From contig JAFZGK010000108.1 of assembly GCA_017555445.1 (NCBI GenBank), positions 1-20,970 on the forward strand: a stretch of 20,970 bases of DNA. The letters are read 5' to 3'. The DNA comes from Bacteroidales bacterium (lineage in GTDB: Bacteria > Bacteroidota > Bacteroidia > Bacteroidales > UBA932). Below, one piece after another: positions 8,912-16,176 of this stretch. The notes under the pieces are model-generated. The model saw only the letters and a program-made list of their open reading frames with translations. It was not told where the DNA came from and made no database searches. Made by a program: the position numbers and the translations under genes. How positions within the stretch are numbered: position 1 is the stretch's first letter; each line of letters opens with the position of its first letter.

Positions 8912-9670
8912 ATGAATGTCCTTATCGTAGAAGATGAGCTGATGGCTCAGAAGAGTCTTACAAGAGTGCTGACACAGCATTTTCCCGACATGAAGATTGT
9001 CGGGACTACAACTTCGGTGAAAGGTACTGTTGCCTGGCTGAACACACCGGGCAACTCTGCCGACGTAATATTCATGGATGTAGAACTCTCTGACGGCGAA
9101 TGCTTTGAAATCTTCCGCCAGACAGAGGTCAAGTCAAAGGTCATTATGACCACAGCATATGACAGTTACGCTTTGAAGGCCTTTGAGGCTGGCAGTGTAG
9201 ACTATCTCCTGAAGCCTGTGGATGCGTCTGCGCTCAAGAGAGCCGTCGCACGTTGCCGCATGAGCGGAGGCGGAGTGGATGTGGAAGCTCTGCTCAAGGC
9301 CATCGGAGCAGGAAGTCAGGCGGCGAAGGAGTACAAGGAAAGATATATCGTCAAGTTGAACGACAGGATCATCCCTATAGAAGTTTCGAACATCGCATAC
9401 ATCTTCTCAGAAGACAAGAACAATTATCTTGTAACCCTTGACAACCACCAGTACATCCTTGATTCATCGCTTGATGTCGTGATGGAGGATATGAATCCCG
9501 AGCAGTTCTTCCGTATCTCAAGAAGCTGCATCATATCAATGAAGGCAATCAAGAGCATCATCAAACAGCCGGGAGGCAGACTGAGGGTAGTGCATATACC
9601 TGAATCAGATCAGGACATGACGGTCAGCCGTTCAAGAGTAGATGACTTCCTCCGCTGGATTGAAAAATAG
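8912..9670 (+). CDS. LytTR-family response regulator
   Basis: A 252-residue two-domain regulator. The receiver domain (about 1-120) has acidic residues Glu7-Asp8, phospho-acceptor Asp56 in VIFMDVELSDG, the switch Thr80/Thr81, and Lys101 in DYLLKPVD, so all catalytic positions are present. A linker at about 120-145 leads to a C-terminal LytTR DNA-binding domain (about 147-250). That domain contains RYIVKLNDRIIPIEVSNIAYIFSEDKNNYL and the block FFRISRSCIISMKAIKSI. LytTR proteins bind pairs of 9-bp direct repeats about two helical turns apart, and such repeats occur upstream of the MFS gene and of the OPA-malQ genes. It presumably acts as activator of these operons when phosphorylated by the upstream kinase. 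Transcription ends at the hairpin starting 14 bases after the stop. Confidence 0.93.
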   Translation: MNVLIVEDELMAQKSLTRVLTQHFPDMKIVGTTTSVKGTVAWLNTPGNSADVIFMDVELSDGECFEIFRQTEVKSKVIMTTAYDSYALKAFEAGSVDYLLKPVDASALKRAVARCRMSGGGVDVEALLKAIGAGSQAAKEYKERYIVKLNDRIIPIEVSNIAYIFSEDKNNYLVTLDNHQYILDSSLDVVMEDMNPEQFFRISRSCIISMKAIKSIIKQPGGRLRVVHIPESDQDMTVSRSRVDDFLRWIEK

Positions 9671-9684
9671 CATTGATTCACAAT

Positions 9685-9722
9685 AAAATAAGCCGGGCAT
9701 CATGAAGTGCCCGGCTTATTTT
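9685..9722. terminator. Bidirectional intrinsic terminator between the response regulator gene and malQ
   Basis: A perfect 15-bp stem (9685-9699 paired with 9708-9722) has an 8-base loop. The GC-rich core GCCGGGCA/TGCCCGGC is flanked by AAAATAA on the left and TTATTTTTT on the right. The stem therefore carries a U-tract in both directions. It lies between two convergent stop codons (9670 on plus, 9738 on minus), so it should end both transcripts. Confidence 0.9.
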
Positions 9723-9737
9723 TCATATTGATGGATT

Positions 9738-12143
9738 CTAGCAGCGGCCGCTGTCAGAAATCATTGCAGTGAGCGTACTGTTGAACTCTTTTGCCTGAGC
9801 AAGCTGCTCGACGCTCATATGCATACGGTAGCGCCAGTAGTGACGCGAGTTTGCAGGCACATTGATGCGCTCCTCATGCGGATTCACACGACGGATGTTT
9901 CCGTCCATCGAGAGCCAGTCCTGAAGCGGAAGGATAGTCAGCATTGCCGGAGACCAGAGGTGCTGGTCAAGAATCTGACGGCAGATCCATGGCTCGCAAT
10001 AGTAAGGAGTCTCTCCCTGTCCTCCGAGCATCATGTGATAGAACTGGTCTGTCACCTGACGATCCTCTTCCCACCATGCACGGATAGGATTCATGTCATG
10101 GGTTGAAGTTGTGCAGACTGAAAGGTAAGGATAGTTTGCAGGATGAGCGAATGTCTCCTCTACGGACTTAGGCATGCGCTGGATCTCGAGAGAAAGGATT
10201 CTGAGGTCAGCCATTACCTGAGGTACTGTTGCAGGGATCATACCGAGGTCCTCACCGCATGCAAGCATTCCGGTCGAGTCAAGAAGTGCAGGAAGCTTCT
10301 GCATAGCCTTCTCCTTCCAGAATTCGTTGTTGCGACGATAGAAGAAGTCGTTGTAGAGGCGGTCGAATGTTCCCTTTCTGTAGGCGTCAAGCCAGTGGTA
10401 TGCCTGAGTGTCACGCGCACCGATCTTGATGTGATAATGTCCCGGCTGACGAGGATCCTCCATGAAGAGTGCACCGTCATTCACATCAAAACCCTGAGAC
10501 TGAAGCTCATATGAAGGGATTGGAAGTGAAGGGCTGAAATATCCGTCAAGACCGCTCTTTGACCAGAGTGGAATTTCCCAGATACGGAAGAATCCGAGGA
10601 TATGGTCGATACGGAACACATCGAAGTACTCAGCCATCTTTGCGAAGCGAGCCTTCCACCACGAGTATCCGTCCTCTGCCATCTTCTCCCAGTTGTATGT
10701 AGGGAAGCCCCAGTTCTGACCGTCGGCAGAGAATGCATCAGGTGGTGCTCCTGCCTGTGAGTCCATATGGAAGAGTTCAGGATAGAGCCATGCATCCACG
10801 CTGGTACGGCTGATACCGATAGGAAGGTCACCCTTGAACACCACGCCCTTGGCATGAGCATATTCACACACCTCAGAAAGCTGTGCGTCGAGGTGGTACT
10901 GCACGAAGCACCAGAAGTCGATCTCGTTCTTGTGTTCCTCACAGAAAGCAGCAACCTTCTTCTTGTTATATTTAGCATAACCCTTCCACTGCGAGAAGTC
11001 CGGCGTTCCGTTCATATCACGGAGCACGCAGAATGCAGCATAAGGAAGAAGCCAGCTGTTGTTCTTCTCGACAAACGCCTGATAATCAGCCTTTGCAGAA
11101 ACCTTCTTGAAGGTCTTGTCAAATGCCTTGCGGAGATACTCAAGCTTTGAGTTGTTCACTCTTTCATAGTCGATCTCTTCAAGAGCATTGAGTTCTGCCT
11201 GGAGAGCCTTGTACTCCTCATCTTCCTTTACACCTACTGCAGGAAGGTGGAGGAACTGAGGATGGAGAGCGAATGTAGAGTTAGGGTTATATGGATATGA
11301 ATCCTCCCATGTATGAAGCATTGTTGTGTCGTTGATAGGAAGGAGCTGAAGAACGCTCTGACCTGTAGCGGCAGCCCAGTCAACCATCTTCTTGAGGTCA
11401 TAGAACTCACCTACGCCGAAGTCGTCCTCAGTACGGAGTGAGAACACCGGAATCGCAGTACCTGCACCCTTCCAGTTTCTGCCCCAGAAACGTGTCTGAG
11501 GAACTGCGTCCACGATCACCTCATCCTTCTCCGGTACAGCAGTGAACCAACGGTTCTCGCCGCCTTCCCATGCAATTGGCTCGAGAGTATCTTTGTCAGC
11601 CACGAGAAGCTTGTACTCGAAAGCCTCCTTCACATTGAGCGCGATGTTCCATACAGGGAAACCGCATCCGCAGAACGGATGAACCTTCTTCCAGTCACCG
11701 AGAGCCTTTCCGCTGCCGGCAAGTGCAAGCACCTCGTTAGGGCGGATTGCAGGAGCAGCAACCTTGATGATGACATTGGCACCCTTAGGAGCCTTACCCT
11801 TCACCTTGCATCCCTTGCGACCGAAGATGGCGTTTGTGAAAGCTGAAGAATAGAATGGTGCGTCTGCTGGACGGTCATTCCATCTGTCATACACTGTAAG
11901 TACCTTAGGCTCAACCCCTTCCGGAAGTACGAGAGAGTGTTTCTTCCACTCCGAACGTACAGTGTAGCCGTCACGTACAACCTCATAGCAGTACTCGGCA
12001 GCCTTTTCAGGATTGAAGCGTGAGATTTCGCCAGTCCACACTCCCTCTGCTGTATATGCGAGAGGATAGCGCTTTCCTCCAAGACAGAGGACGAGTTCCT
12101 CGCCCCAGTTTGTCTTGTAATCAATGCTTATGTTTAACTTCAT
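9738..12143 (-). CDS. malQ: 4-alpha-glucanotransferase (amylomaltase, GH77) with N-terminal starch-binding domains
   Basis: An 801-residue cytosolic enzyme without signal peptide. It transfers maltosyl units between maltooligosaccharides, releasing glucose and longer glucans. The first 220 residues appear to hold two CBM20-like modules: about 1-90 with WTGEISRF, and about 123-215 with LAGSGKALGDWKK. The GH77 barrel starts near 227 (AGTAIPVFSLRTEDDFGVGEF). Catalytic residues are visible: nucleophile Asp513 in FRIDHILGFFR, acid/base Glu631 in CGEDLGMIP and Asp683 in STHDMNPIRAW; GDLPIGISRTSVDAW and the NDT motif are also present. Bacteroidetes MalQ proteins are usually near 900 residues, so this is a somewhat compact form with an intact core. 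The gene begins 16 bases after the OPA transporter stop and is probably co-transcribed with it. MalQ would process glucans imported by the neighbouring sus operon. Confidence 0.93.
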   Translation of the reverse strand: MKLNISIDYKTNWGEELVLCLGGKRYPLAYTAEGVWTGEISRFNPEKAAEYCYEVVRDGYTVRSEWKKHSLVLPEGVEPKVLTVYDRWNDRPADAPFYSSAFTNAIFGRKGCKVKGKAPKGANVIIKVAAPAIRPNEVLALAGSGKALGDWKKVHPFCGCGFPVWNIALNVKEAFEYKLLVADKDTLEPIAWEGGENRWFTAVPEKDEVIVDAVPQTRFWGRNWKGAGTAIPVFSLRTEDDFGVGEFYDLKKMVDWAAATGQSVLQLLPINDTTMLHTWEDSYPYNPNSTFALHPQFLHLPAVGVKEDEEYKALQAELNALEEIDYERVNNSKLEYLRKAFDKTFKKVSAKADYQAFVEKNNSWLLPYAAFCVLRDMNGTPDFSQWKGYAKYNKKKVAAFCEEHKNEIDFWCFVQYHLDAQLSEVCEYAHAKGVVFKGDLPIGISRTSVDAWLYPELFHMDSQAGAPPDAFSADGQNWGFPTYNWEKMAEDGYSWWKARFAKMAEYFDVFRIDHILGFFRIWEIPLWSKSGLDGYFSPSLPIPSYELQSQGFDVNDGALFMEDPRQPGHYHIKIGARDTQAYHWLDAYRKGTFDRLYNDFFYRRNNEFWKEKAMQKLPALLDSTGMLACGEDLGMIPATVPQVMADLRILSLEIQRMPKSVEETFAHPANYPYLSVCTTSTHDMNPIRAWWEEDRQVTDQFYHMMLGGQGETPYYCEPWICRQILDQHLWSPAMLTILPLQDWLSMDGNIRRVNPHEERINVPANSRHYWRYRMHMSVEQLAQAKEFNSTLTAMISDSGRC

Positions 12144-12159
12144 GATGATTTATATAAAA

Positions 12160-13518
12160 TTAGTTATTAGTCTTCATCTTCTTCCAGTTGATGACAGGGA
12201 GCAGGAATGAAATCAGTGCAGCCGCAAGCCAGAACCATGACACAGGGCCGAAATCATATACATCCGCTCCATCAACCTGTACTGTATTATATTGGATCAG
12301 CAGACCGCTGGTGATATCCTGCAGACCTGCCGCCACATAGCTCGAAATTCCCACAACGCCAAGCGCTGCACCAGTCGCCTTTCTCGGCACGATGTCCACT
12401 GCCATCAGACCGGCCACGATGCAATAAAGCACGCCCACGGCAAGGCTGAACAGAGACACATAGAGAATGTTCACCAGATAGCCGCCACCAGCAAAGAGGA
12501 AAAGTGCAAGTGCGATGAAGCTTACCACGCCTGAAAGCACAGCCGGCTTGACTCTGTCGCTTCTGAACACCTTGTCTGAAAGCCATCCGGCAAGAACTGT
12601 TCCCAGGACTCCGAAAGCTGCAGAGAACGCAATGATCTGTGTAGCATCCTCAAGAGAGAAGCCATGAGCCTTCTGGAGGAAGAGCACTCCCCAACCGCTG
12701 ATAGCATATTTCGTGATGTAGATGAACGCGCTTGAAATGGCGATGACCCAGATTCCCGGATGCTTGAGCACCATCTTCTGGAGTTCCCTCGTAGGCATCG
12801 TATCCTCCTTGGTGACAGTCTCTTTCGAGAGTGCCTGCACTGACGGAAGCCCCTTGCTCTCAGGTGTGTCCGAAACAAAGAAAAGGACGATGACCGATCC
12901 GATGACACCTGCTATGGCAGCCACGATGAAGCCATACTGCCAGCCGAGAGCGCCTACTATCACTCCTGTAATGATGAATGACAGGAATTCGCCGAGATAC
13001 GGAGTTGCGCTGAATATACTATAGTAAGTTCCTCTTTTTGAACGTGGGAACCAACGGGAAAGGCTTATGACTCCCGGAGGCGACCCCATTGACTGCATCC
13101 ATCCGTTCACTCCCCAGAGCACTGCAAAGGCAGCGAAGATGAAGAATGCCGGAAGCTTGATGAATCCGAGTACTCCGAGAATAAGATTGACCACCGCAGA
13201 TATGAACAGACCGGTGGCCATGAAACGTCTGATATTGCAGTAGTCGGCAATGAATCCGTTAAGAAATTTTCCTACTGCATATACAAAAAGAAGTGCCGAA
13301 CCGATAAGACCGAGCTGGCCGGCGCTGAGCACGCCTTCATCAATGAGAGGCTGCTTCACCACGCTGAGACTCATACGGCAGACATAGTAGAGGCTATAAG
13401 CTATCGTCACGCCCCAGAAAGTCCTGTTTCGCAAAAGCTTATATGTCTCGGCCTCCTTCTCGGGAGCGACTTTTTCCGCCGATGGTTTGCTTATCCTATA
13501 GAATGAGTATAGACCCAT
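12160..13518 (-). CDS. OPA-family MFS transporter (GlpT/UhpT/UhpC type), substrate unknown
   Basis: A 452-residue inner-membrane protein with about 12 hydrophobic segments. The family is recognised from YSLYYVCRMSLSV (Arg48, aligning with the first phosphate-binding Arg of GlpT/UhpT), YAVGKFLNGFIADYCNIRRFMATGL, NGWMQSMGSPPGV and RWFPRSKRGTYYSIFS. Known members exchange sugar phosphates or glycerol-3-phosphate for phosphate, or act as the sugar-phosphate sensor UhpC. At the helix-7 position where GlpT and UhpT have their second essential Arg (pattern YLLRYGI), this protein has Lys270 in YITKYAISGWG, so phosphate binding may differ. It is followed closely by malQ and preceded by its own promoter. 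That suggests a role with glucan metabolism, but no substrate can be assigned from sequence. Confidence 0.8.
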   Translation of the reverse strand: MGLYSFYRISKPSAEKVAPEKEAETYKLLRNRTFWGVTIAYSLYYVCRMSLSVVKQPLIDEGVLSAGQLGLIGSALLFVYAVGKFLNGFIADYCNIRRFMATGLFISAVVNLILGVLGFIKLPAFFIFAAFAVLWGVNGWMQSMGSPPGVISLSRWFPRSKRGTYYSIFSATPYLGEFLSFIITGVIVGALGWQYGFIVAAIAGVIGSVIVLFFVSDTPESKGLPSVQALSKETVTKEDTMPTRELQKMVLKHPGIWVIAISSAFIYITKYAISGWGVLFLQKAHGFSLEDATQIIAFSAAFGVLGTVLAGWLSDKVFRSDRVKPAVLSGVVSFIALALFLFAGGGYLVNILYVSLFSLAVGVLYCIVAGLMAVDIVPRKATGAALGVVGISSYVAAGLQDITSGLLIQYNTVQVDGADVYDFGPVSWFWLAAALISFLLPVINWKKMKTNN

Positions 13519-13545
13519 ATTTAAATTTCAGTTCAAGACAATAGA

Positions 13546-13553
13546 CAAAGATA
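13546..13553 (-). promoter_or_regulatory. -7 box of the OPA transporter-malQ operon
   Basis: On the minus strand TATCTTTG is a perfect TAnnTTTG. The predicted start near 13541 gives a leader of about 23 bases before the ATG at 13518. There is no TTG-type -33 element; that position is instead occupied by the LytTR-like repeat whose near edge is 13574. This is the arrangement expected of an activator-dependent promoter. Confidence 0.6.
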
Positions 13554-13573
13554 ATAAATTCCGCATCATTCGG

Positions 13574-13605
13574 GATGAACGGGCTTATCTTTTTTGGACG
13601 AACGG
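13574..13605 (-). promoter_or_regulatory. Two LytTR-like 9-bp repeats upstream of the OPA-malQ promoter
   Basis: On the minus strand the repeats are CCGTTCATC (13582-13574) and CCGTTCGTC (13605-13597). The second is identical to a repeat upstream of the MFS gene; with its flanking base it fits the published LytTR half-site pattern at all nine positions. Start-to-start spacing is 23 rather than 21 bases, a weakness. The second copy lies inside the last codons of the MATE gene. The 12-base word TTCGGGATGAAC (13569-13580, plus strand) recurs exactly at 7480-7491. Orientation relative to the downstream operon is the same as at the MFS-sus promoter. Confidence 0.5.
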
Positions 13606-14982
13606 TTGAATTACCACGACGTTCCTGTAGAGAATCGACAGATGAACGGTACGTGCAAGGAGATGAGCGAAATACGCTGCCATCAGTACATGCATGGCAA
13701 GAATGTCAAAATCACCTGAAGCATCCATGAATTTCAGTATCAGATGTCCAGCACCCCAGACACCGAAGAATGCCACTACTGCCCAGAGCATGGAATTACG
13801 TATTGCCTTGGATGCTGTGGCGCCTATATATATGCCGTCCCATGTGAATGCCGCGCATCCGACTACAGGCATCAGGAGAAGCCATGGAAGATATTCCTTC
13901 GACTGCTCCACTACTGTCATGTCAGATGTCATGATCTTCACAAGAGGCACTCCGCCAAAATGATATATTCCCATGAATATCACTGCAATACCCATGCTCC
14001 AGATAAAGGTCCACTTCACTGTCTGACGCATCATAGGTTTGTCCTTCGCTCCGATATATCTTCCGGTCAGCGCCTCTCCTGCATAAGCGAAACCATCAGT
14101 GAAATATGAGAATATCATCAGAATCTTCATCATGATCGAGCTTACAGCCAGAAGCACATCTCCATAGCGGGCTGAAATAACCGTAAAGCCTATATATATC
14201 GCTATGAAGCAGAGCGATCGCACGAACAGGTCAGCATTCATCACAAAGAAACGGCGTGTCTCTCCACCTTTGAATATACCCTTGAGATCATCAATTCGCA
14301 GCAGGGATATGGTACTTTTCCTATACTTCAGCAGCATCAGAAAAACTGCAGTGAGAAGGCCTGAATACTGGGCGGCAACTGTTCCTGCGGCAATTCCGGA
14401 AAATCCCATTCCTTCAAAATGCCAGCCGCCGACATTGAGTCCCAAAGCCAGTACAAAACTCATCAGCACGTTCATTCCGTTTACTACAAGATCAGTGATC
14501 ATCGGGCTCACACTGTCCTGCATACCTATGAACCAGCCCTTGAACGCCATCAGGCTCAGAGTGGCGGGAGCAGCCCATATCCTTATGAAGAAATATCTGG
14601 TTGCAAGTTCCTGCACCTCAGGAGTGCAGTCTACCACAAGGAATGCCGCCTTTACGAATATCCATTGTATTGCTATAAGTGCGAATGCACATGCCAGTGC
14701 AATGCCTGCAGCACGTGCAAAGATCTTTGCACATTCTTTCCTGTCTCCCCTTCCGTAGGCCTGAGCTGCCAGACCTCCTGTTCCGACCCTCAGGAAACCG
14801 AAGTTCCAGTAAAGAAGGTCAAACAGCATCGTGCCGATGGCGATACCTCCGATCATGGTGGCGGCATTGACATCCAGATGACCGGCCACGGCTATATCCA
14901 CCATGCCGACTATCGGAACTGTGATGTTTGCAAGAATGCTGGGAATTGCCAGCTTCAGTATGTCCTTGTTGATTTGAATCAT
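13585..14982 (-). CDS. MATE-family multidrug efflux transporter, DinF-like
   Basis: A 465-residue inner-membrane protein with about 12 hydrophobic segments. MATE/DinF features include the start LKLAIPSILANITVPIVGMVDIAVAGHL, FLRVGTGGLAAQAYGRGD, the mid-protein NADLFVRSLCFIAIYIGFTVISARYGD, and DGFAYAGEALTGRYIGAKD. These carriers export cationic or organic compounds in exchange for sodium or protons. The compound exported here cannot be predicted. The gene lies downstream of rsgA on the same strand, separated by an 80-base gap holding an imperfect inverted repeat. An AAGGA stretch abuts the ATG at 14982. The last codons overlap a candidate regulatory repeat of the OPA-malQ promoter. Confidence 0.9.
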   Translation of the reverse strand: MIQINKDILKLAIPSILANITVPIVGMVDIAVAGHLDVNAATMIGGIAIGTMLFDLLYWNFGFLRVGTGGLAAQAYGRGDRKECAKIFARAAGIALACAFALIAIQWIFVKAAFLVVDCTPEVQELATRYFFIRIWAAPATLSLMAFKGWFIGMQDSVSPMITDLVVNGMNVLMSFVLALGLNVGGWHFEGMGFSGIAAGTVAAQYSGLLTAVFLMLLKYRKSTISLLRIDDLKGIFKGGETRRFFVMNADLFVRSLCFIAIYIGFTVISARYGDVLLAVSSIMMKILMIFSYFTDGFAYAGEALTGRYIGAKDKPMMRQTVKWTFIWSMGIAVIFMGIYHFGGVPLVKIMTSDMTVVEQSKEYLPWLLLMPVVGCAAFTWDGIYIGATASKAIRNSMLWAVVAFFGVWGAGHLILKFMDASGDFDILAMHVLMAAYFAHLLARTVHLSILYRNVVVIQPFVQKR

Positions 14983-14990
14983 TCCTTAAA

Positions 14991-15062
14991 GATTTCTCGA
15001 CTTCGCTCGAAATGGCAGTCATCAATGTCATGTCGACCGAGTGAAACGAGTAGAGACATCTC
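14991..15062. repeat. Imperfect inverted repeat of a dispersed intergenic type, between rsgA and the MATE gene
   Basis: The left arm (14991-15017) reads GATTTCTCGACTTCGCTCGA then AATGGCA. The right arm (15026-15062) contains TGTCATGTCGACCGAG and GAGACATCTC. The arms are reverse-complementary only in blocks (GAT.TCTC, ACT, CTCG, ATGRCA), and each arm can fold on itself. The look is that of short palindromic repeats scattered between genes in many bacterial genomes. It fills nearly the whole gap, abutting the rsgA stop at 15065-15063. It could act as an attenuator or mRNA-stabilising structure; membership in a repeat family is inferred from memory of similar sequences. Confidence 0.5.
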
Positions 15063-16118
15063 CTACCTGTATTTTCCCTCTTCTTCGAGCATACCGAGGT
15101 ATGAACTGTAGCGGTCGTATGTGATTTCACCTGCCTCTACTGCTTCTTTTACAGCACATCCCGGTTCGTGAGTATGCGTACAAGGTGCGAAACGACAGTC
15201 CTCCGATACACGGAGCATTTCAGGGAAATATAAAGCTATCTCTTCTTTCTTGAGATCGACAAGTCCGAAACCTCTCAGACCAGGAGTATCTACTATGAAG
15301 CCGCCTGTCGCGAGAGCATACATTTCATAGAAGGTGGTTGTATGACGACCTTGTTCATGGGCATCAGAAATCTCGCCCACACGTGGTTCCAGTGCAGGAT
15401 CGAGAGACTTGATCAATGAAGATTTACCTACACCGGACACACCGGAGAACAGTGATACCGCCGGCTTCTCATGATCGTATGATTCGTTCAGAGTCCCGTC
15501 CGGAAGGAGTCTTCCTGCGACCACTTCCCTCAAGATGTCCACCCCTTCTCCTGTCTGCGCAGAAACTTCGAGTACCGGATAGCCTGCACCTTCGTAGATT
15601 TCATGGAAAGCAGCTCTCATGTCCTCGTGTTCCGGCCCATAGAGATCACATTTGTTCAGAACGATGACTGCCGGAACACTATAGACCTCACAGGTCACCA
15701 GAAGTCGGTCAAGGAAAGGAAGCTTCACCTGAGGAAAATCCAGAGTGACTACAAGGAAGGCGCGGTCAAGGTTGGAAGCGATGATGTGCGACTGGCGTGA
15801 AAGGTTGGTTGATTTGCGGATGATATAGTTCTTGCGGGGCTCAACTGCAGTGATGGCAGCAGGATTCTCCAATGTCAGATAGCCGATATCGGCACGTGAA
15901 CCGTCTTCGAATACGATCTGTCCGTTCTCATGACATTCCGGAACATCGACTTCAAATGTCACGATATCACCCACGGCTACAGGATTTGTCGCCGACGAAC
16001 CCTTCAGACGGATCTTGCCTCTGAGAACCGCCGGAAACAGATTCCAGTCCGGGAGCTGAGCCAGCATATAATGGCTTCCCGTATGCTTTACAACCGTTGC
16101 TTTTCCTTTCATAATCAT
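15063..16118 (-). CDS. rsgA: Small ribosomal subunit biogenesis GTPase RsgA (YjeQ)
   Basis: A 351-residue circularly permuted GTPase that helps late maturation of the 30S subunit. Order of parts: an OB-fold from about 5-95 (GKIRLKG, NPVAVGDIV), then G4 NKCD at 155-158, G5-like SAQTGEG at 186-192, G1 GVSGVGKSS at 226-234 and G3 DTPG at 277-280. This permuted G4-G5-G1-G3 order is diagnostic. The C-terminal zinc knuckle has Cys308, Cys313, His315 and Cys321. A segment near residues 59-82 of the OB-fold looks longer than I expect for Bacteroides RsgA. The start is ambiguous: ATG at 16118, or the third-codon ATG at 16112, which gives MKGKATVVKHTGSHY. A perfect -7 box at 16130-16123 puts the transcript start at or beside 16118, so translation may be leaderless. 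Confidence 0.94.
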   Translation of the reverse strand: MIMKGKATVVKHTGSHYMLAQLPDWNLFPAVLRGKIRLKGSSATNPVAVGDIVTFEVDVPECHENGQIVFEDGSRADIGYLTLENPAAITAVEPRKNYIIRKSTNLSRQSHIIASNLDRAFLVVTLDFPQVKLPFLDRLLVTCEVYSVPAVIVLNKCDLYGPEHEDMRAAFHEIYEGAGYPVLEVSAQTGEGVDILREVVAGRLLPDGTLNESYDHEKPAVSLFSGVSGVGKSSLIKSLDPALEPRVGEISDAHEQGRHTTTFYEMYALATGGFIVDTPGLRGFGLVDLKKEEIALYFPEMLRVSEDCRFAPCTHTHEPGCAVKEAVEAGEITYDRYSSYLGMLEEEGKYR

Positions 16119-16119
16119 G

Positions 16120-16151
16120 TTGCAAATATAGCGAAATAATCCTTACCTTTG
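16120..16151 (+). promoter_or_regulatory. Promoter of the polyprenyl synthase gene
   Basis: A TTG at 16120-16122 is followed after 21 bases by TACCTTTG at 16144-16151, a perfect Bacteroidetes -7 box. Transcription would start near 16156, leaving about 21 bases before the ATG at 16177. Confidence 0.6.
16123..16130 (-). promoter_or_regulatory. -7 box of rsgA, overlapping the divergent promoter
   Basis: On the minus strand TATATTTG is a perfect TAnnTTTG, followed by CA and then almost at once by the rsgA ATG. It overlaps the spacer next to the -33 element of the opposite promoter, so polymerase should occupy only one of the two at a time. No clear -33 TTG was found at the usual distance for this direction. 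Confidence 0.6.
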
Positions 16152-16176
16152 CGAGATACGTTAAGCAATTAGAGCC

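Noticed and set aside
9741..9752. Palindrome CAGCGGCCGCTG containing a rare-cutter (NotI) site at the malQ end, which might suggest a cloning or assembly scar
   Set aside because: It translates in frame as the last malQ residues (DSGRC), and the surrounding sequence continues into a natural terminator. A chance site is the simpler explanation.
14419..15111. A 230-codon plus-strand open frame across the MATE 5' end and the gap to rsgA
   Set aside because: The product is Cys/His/Ser-rich low-quality sequence antisense to real genes, and it runs through the intergenic repeat. No start signals or domain support it.
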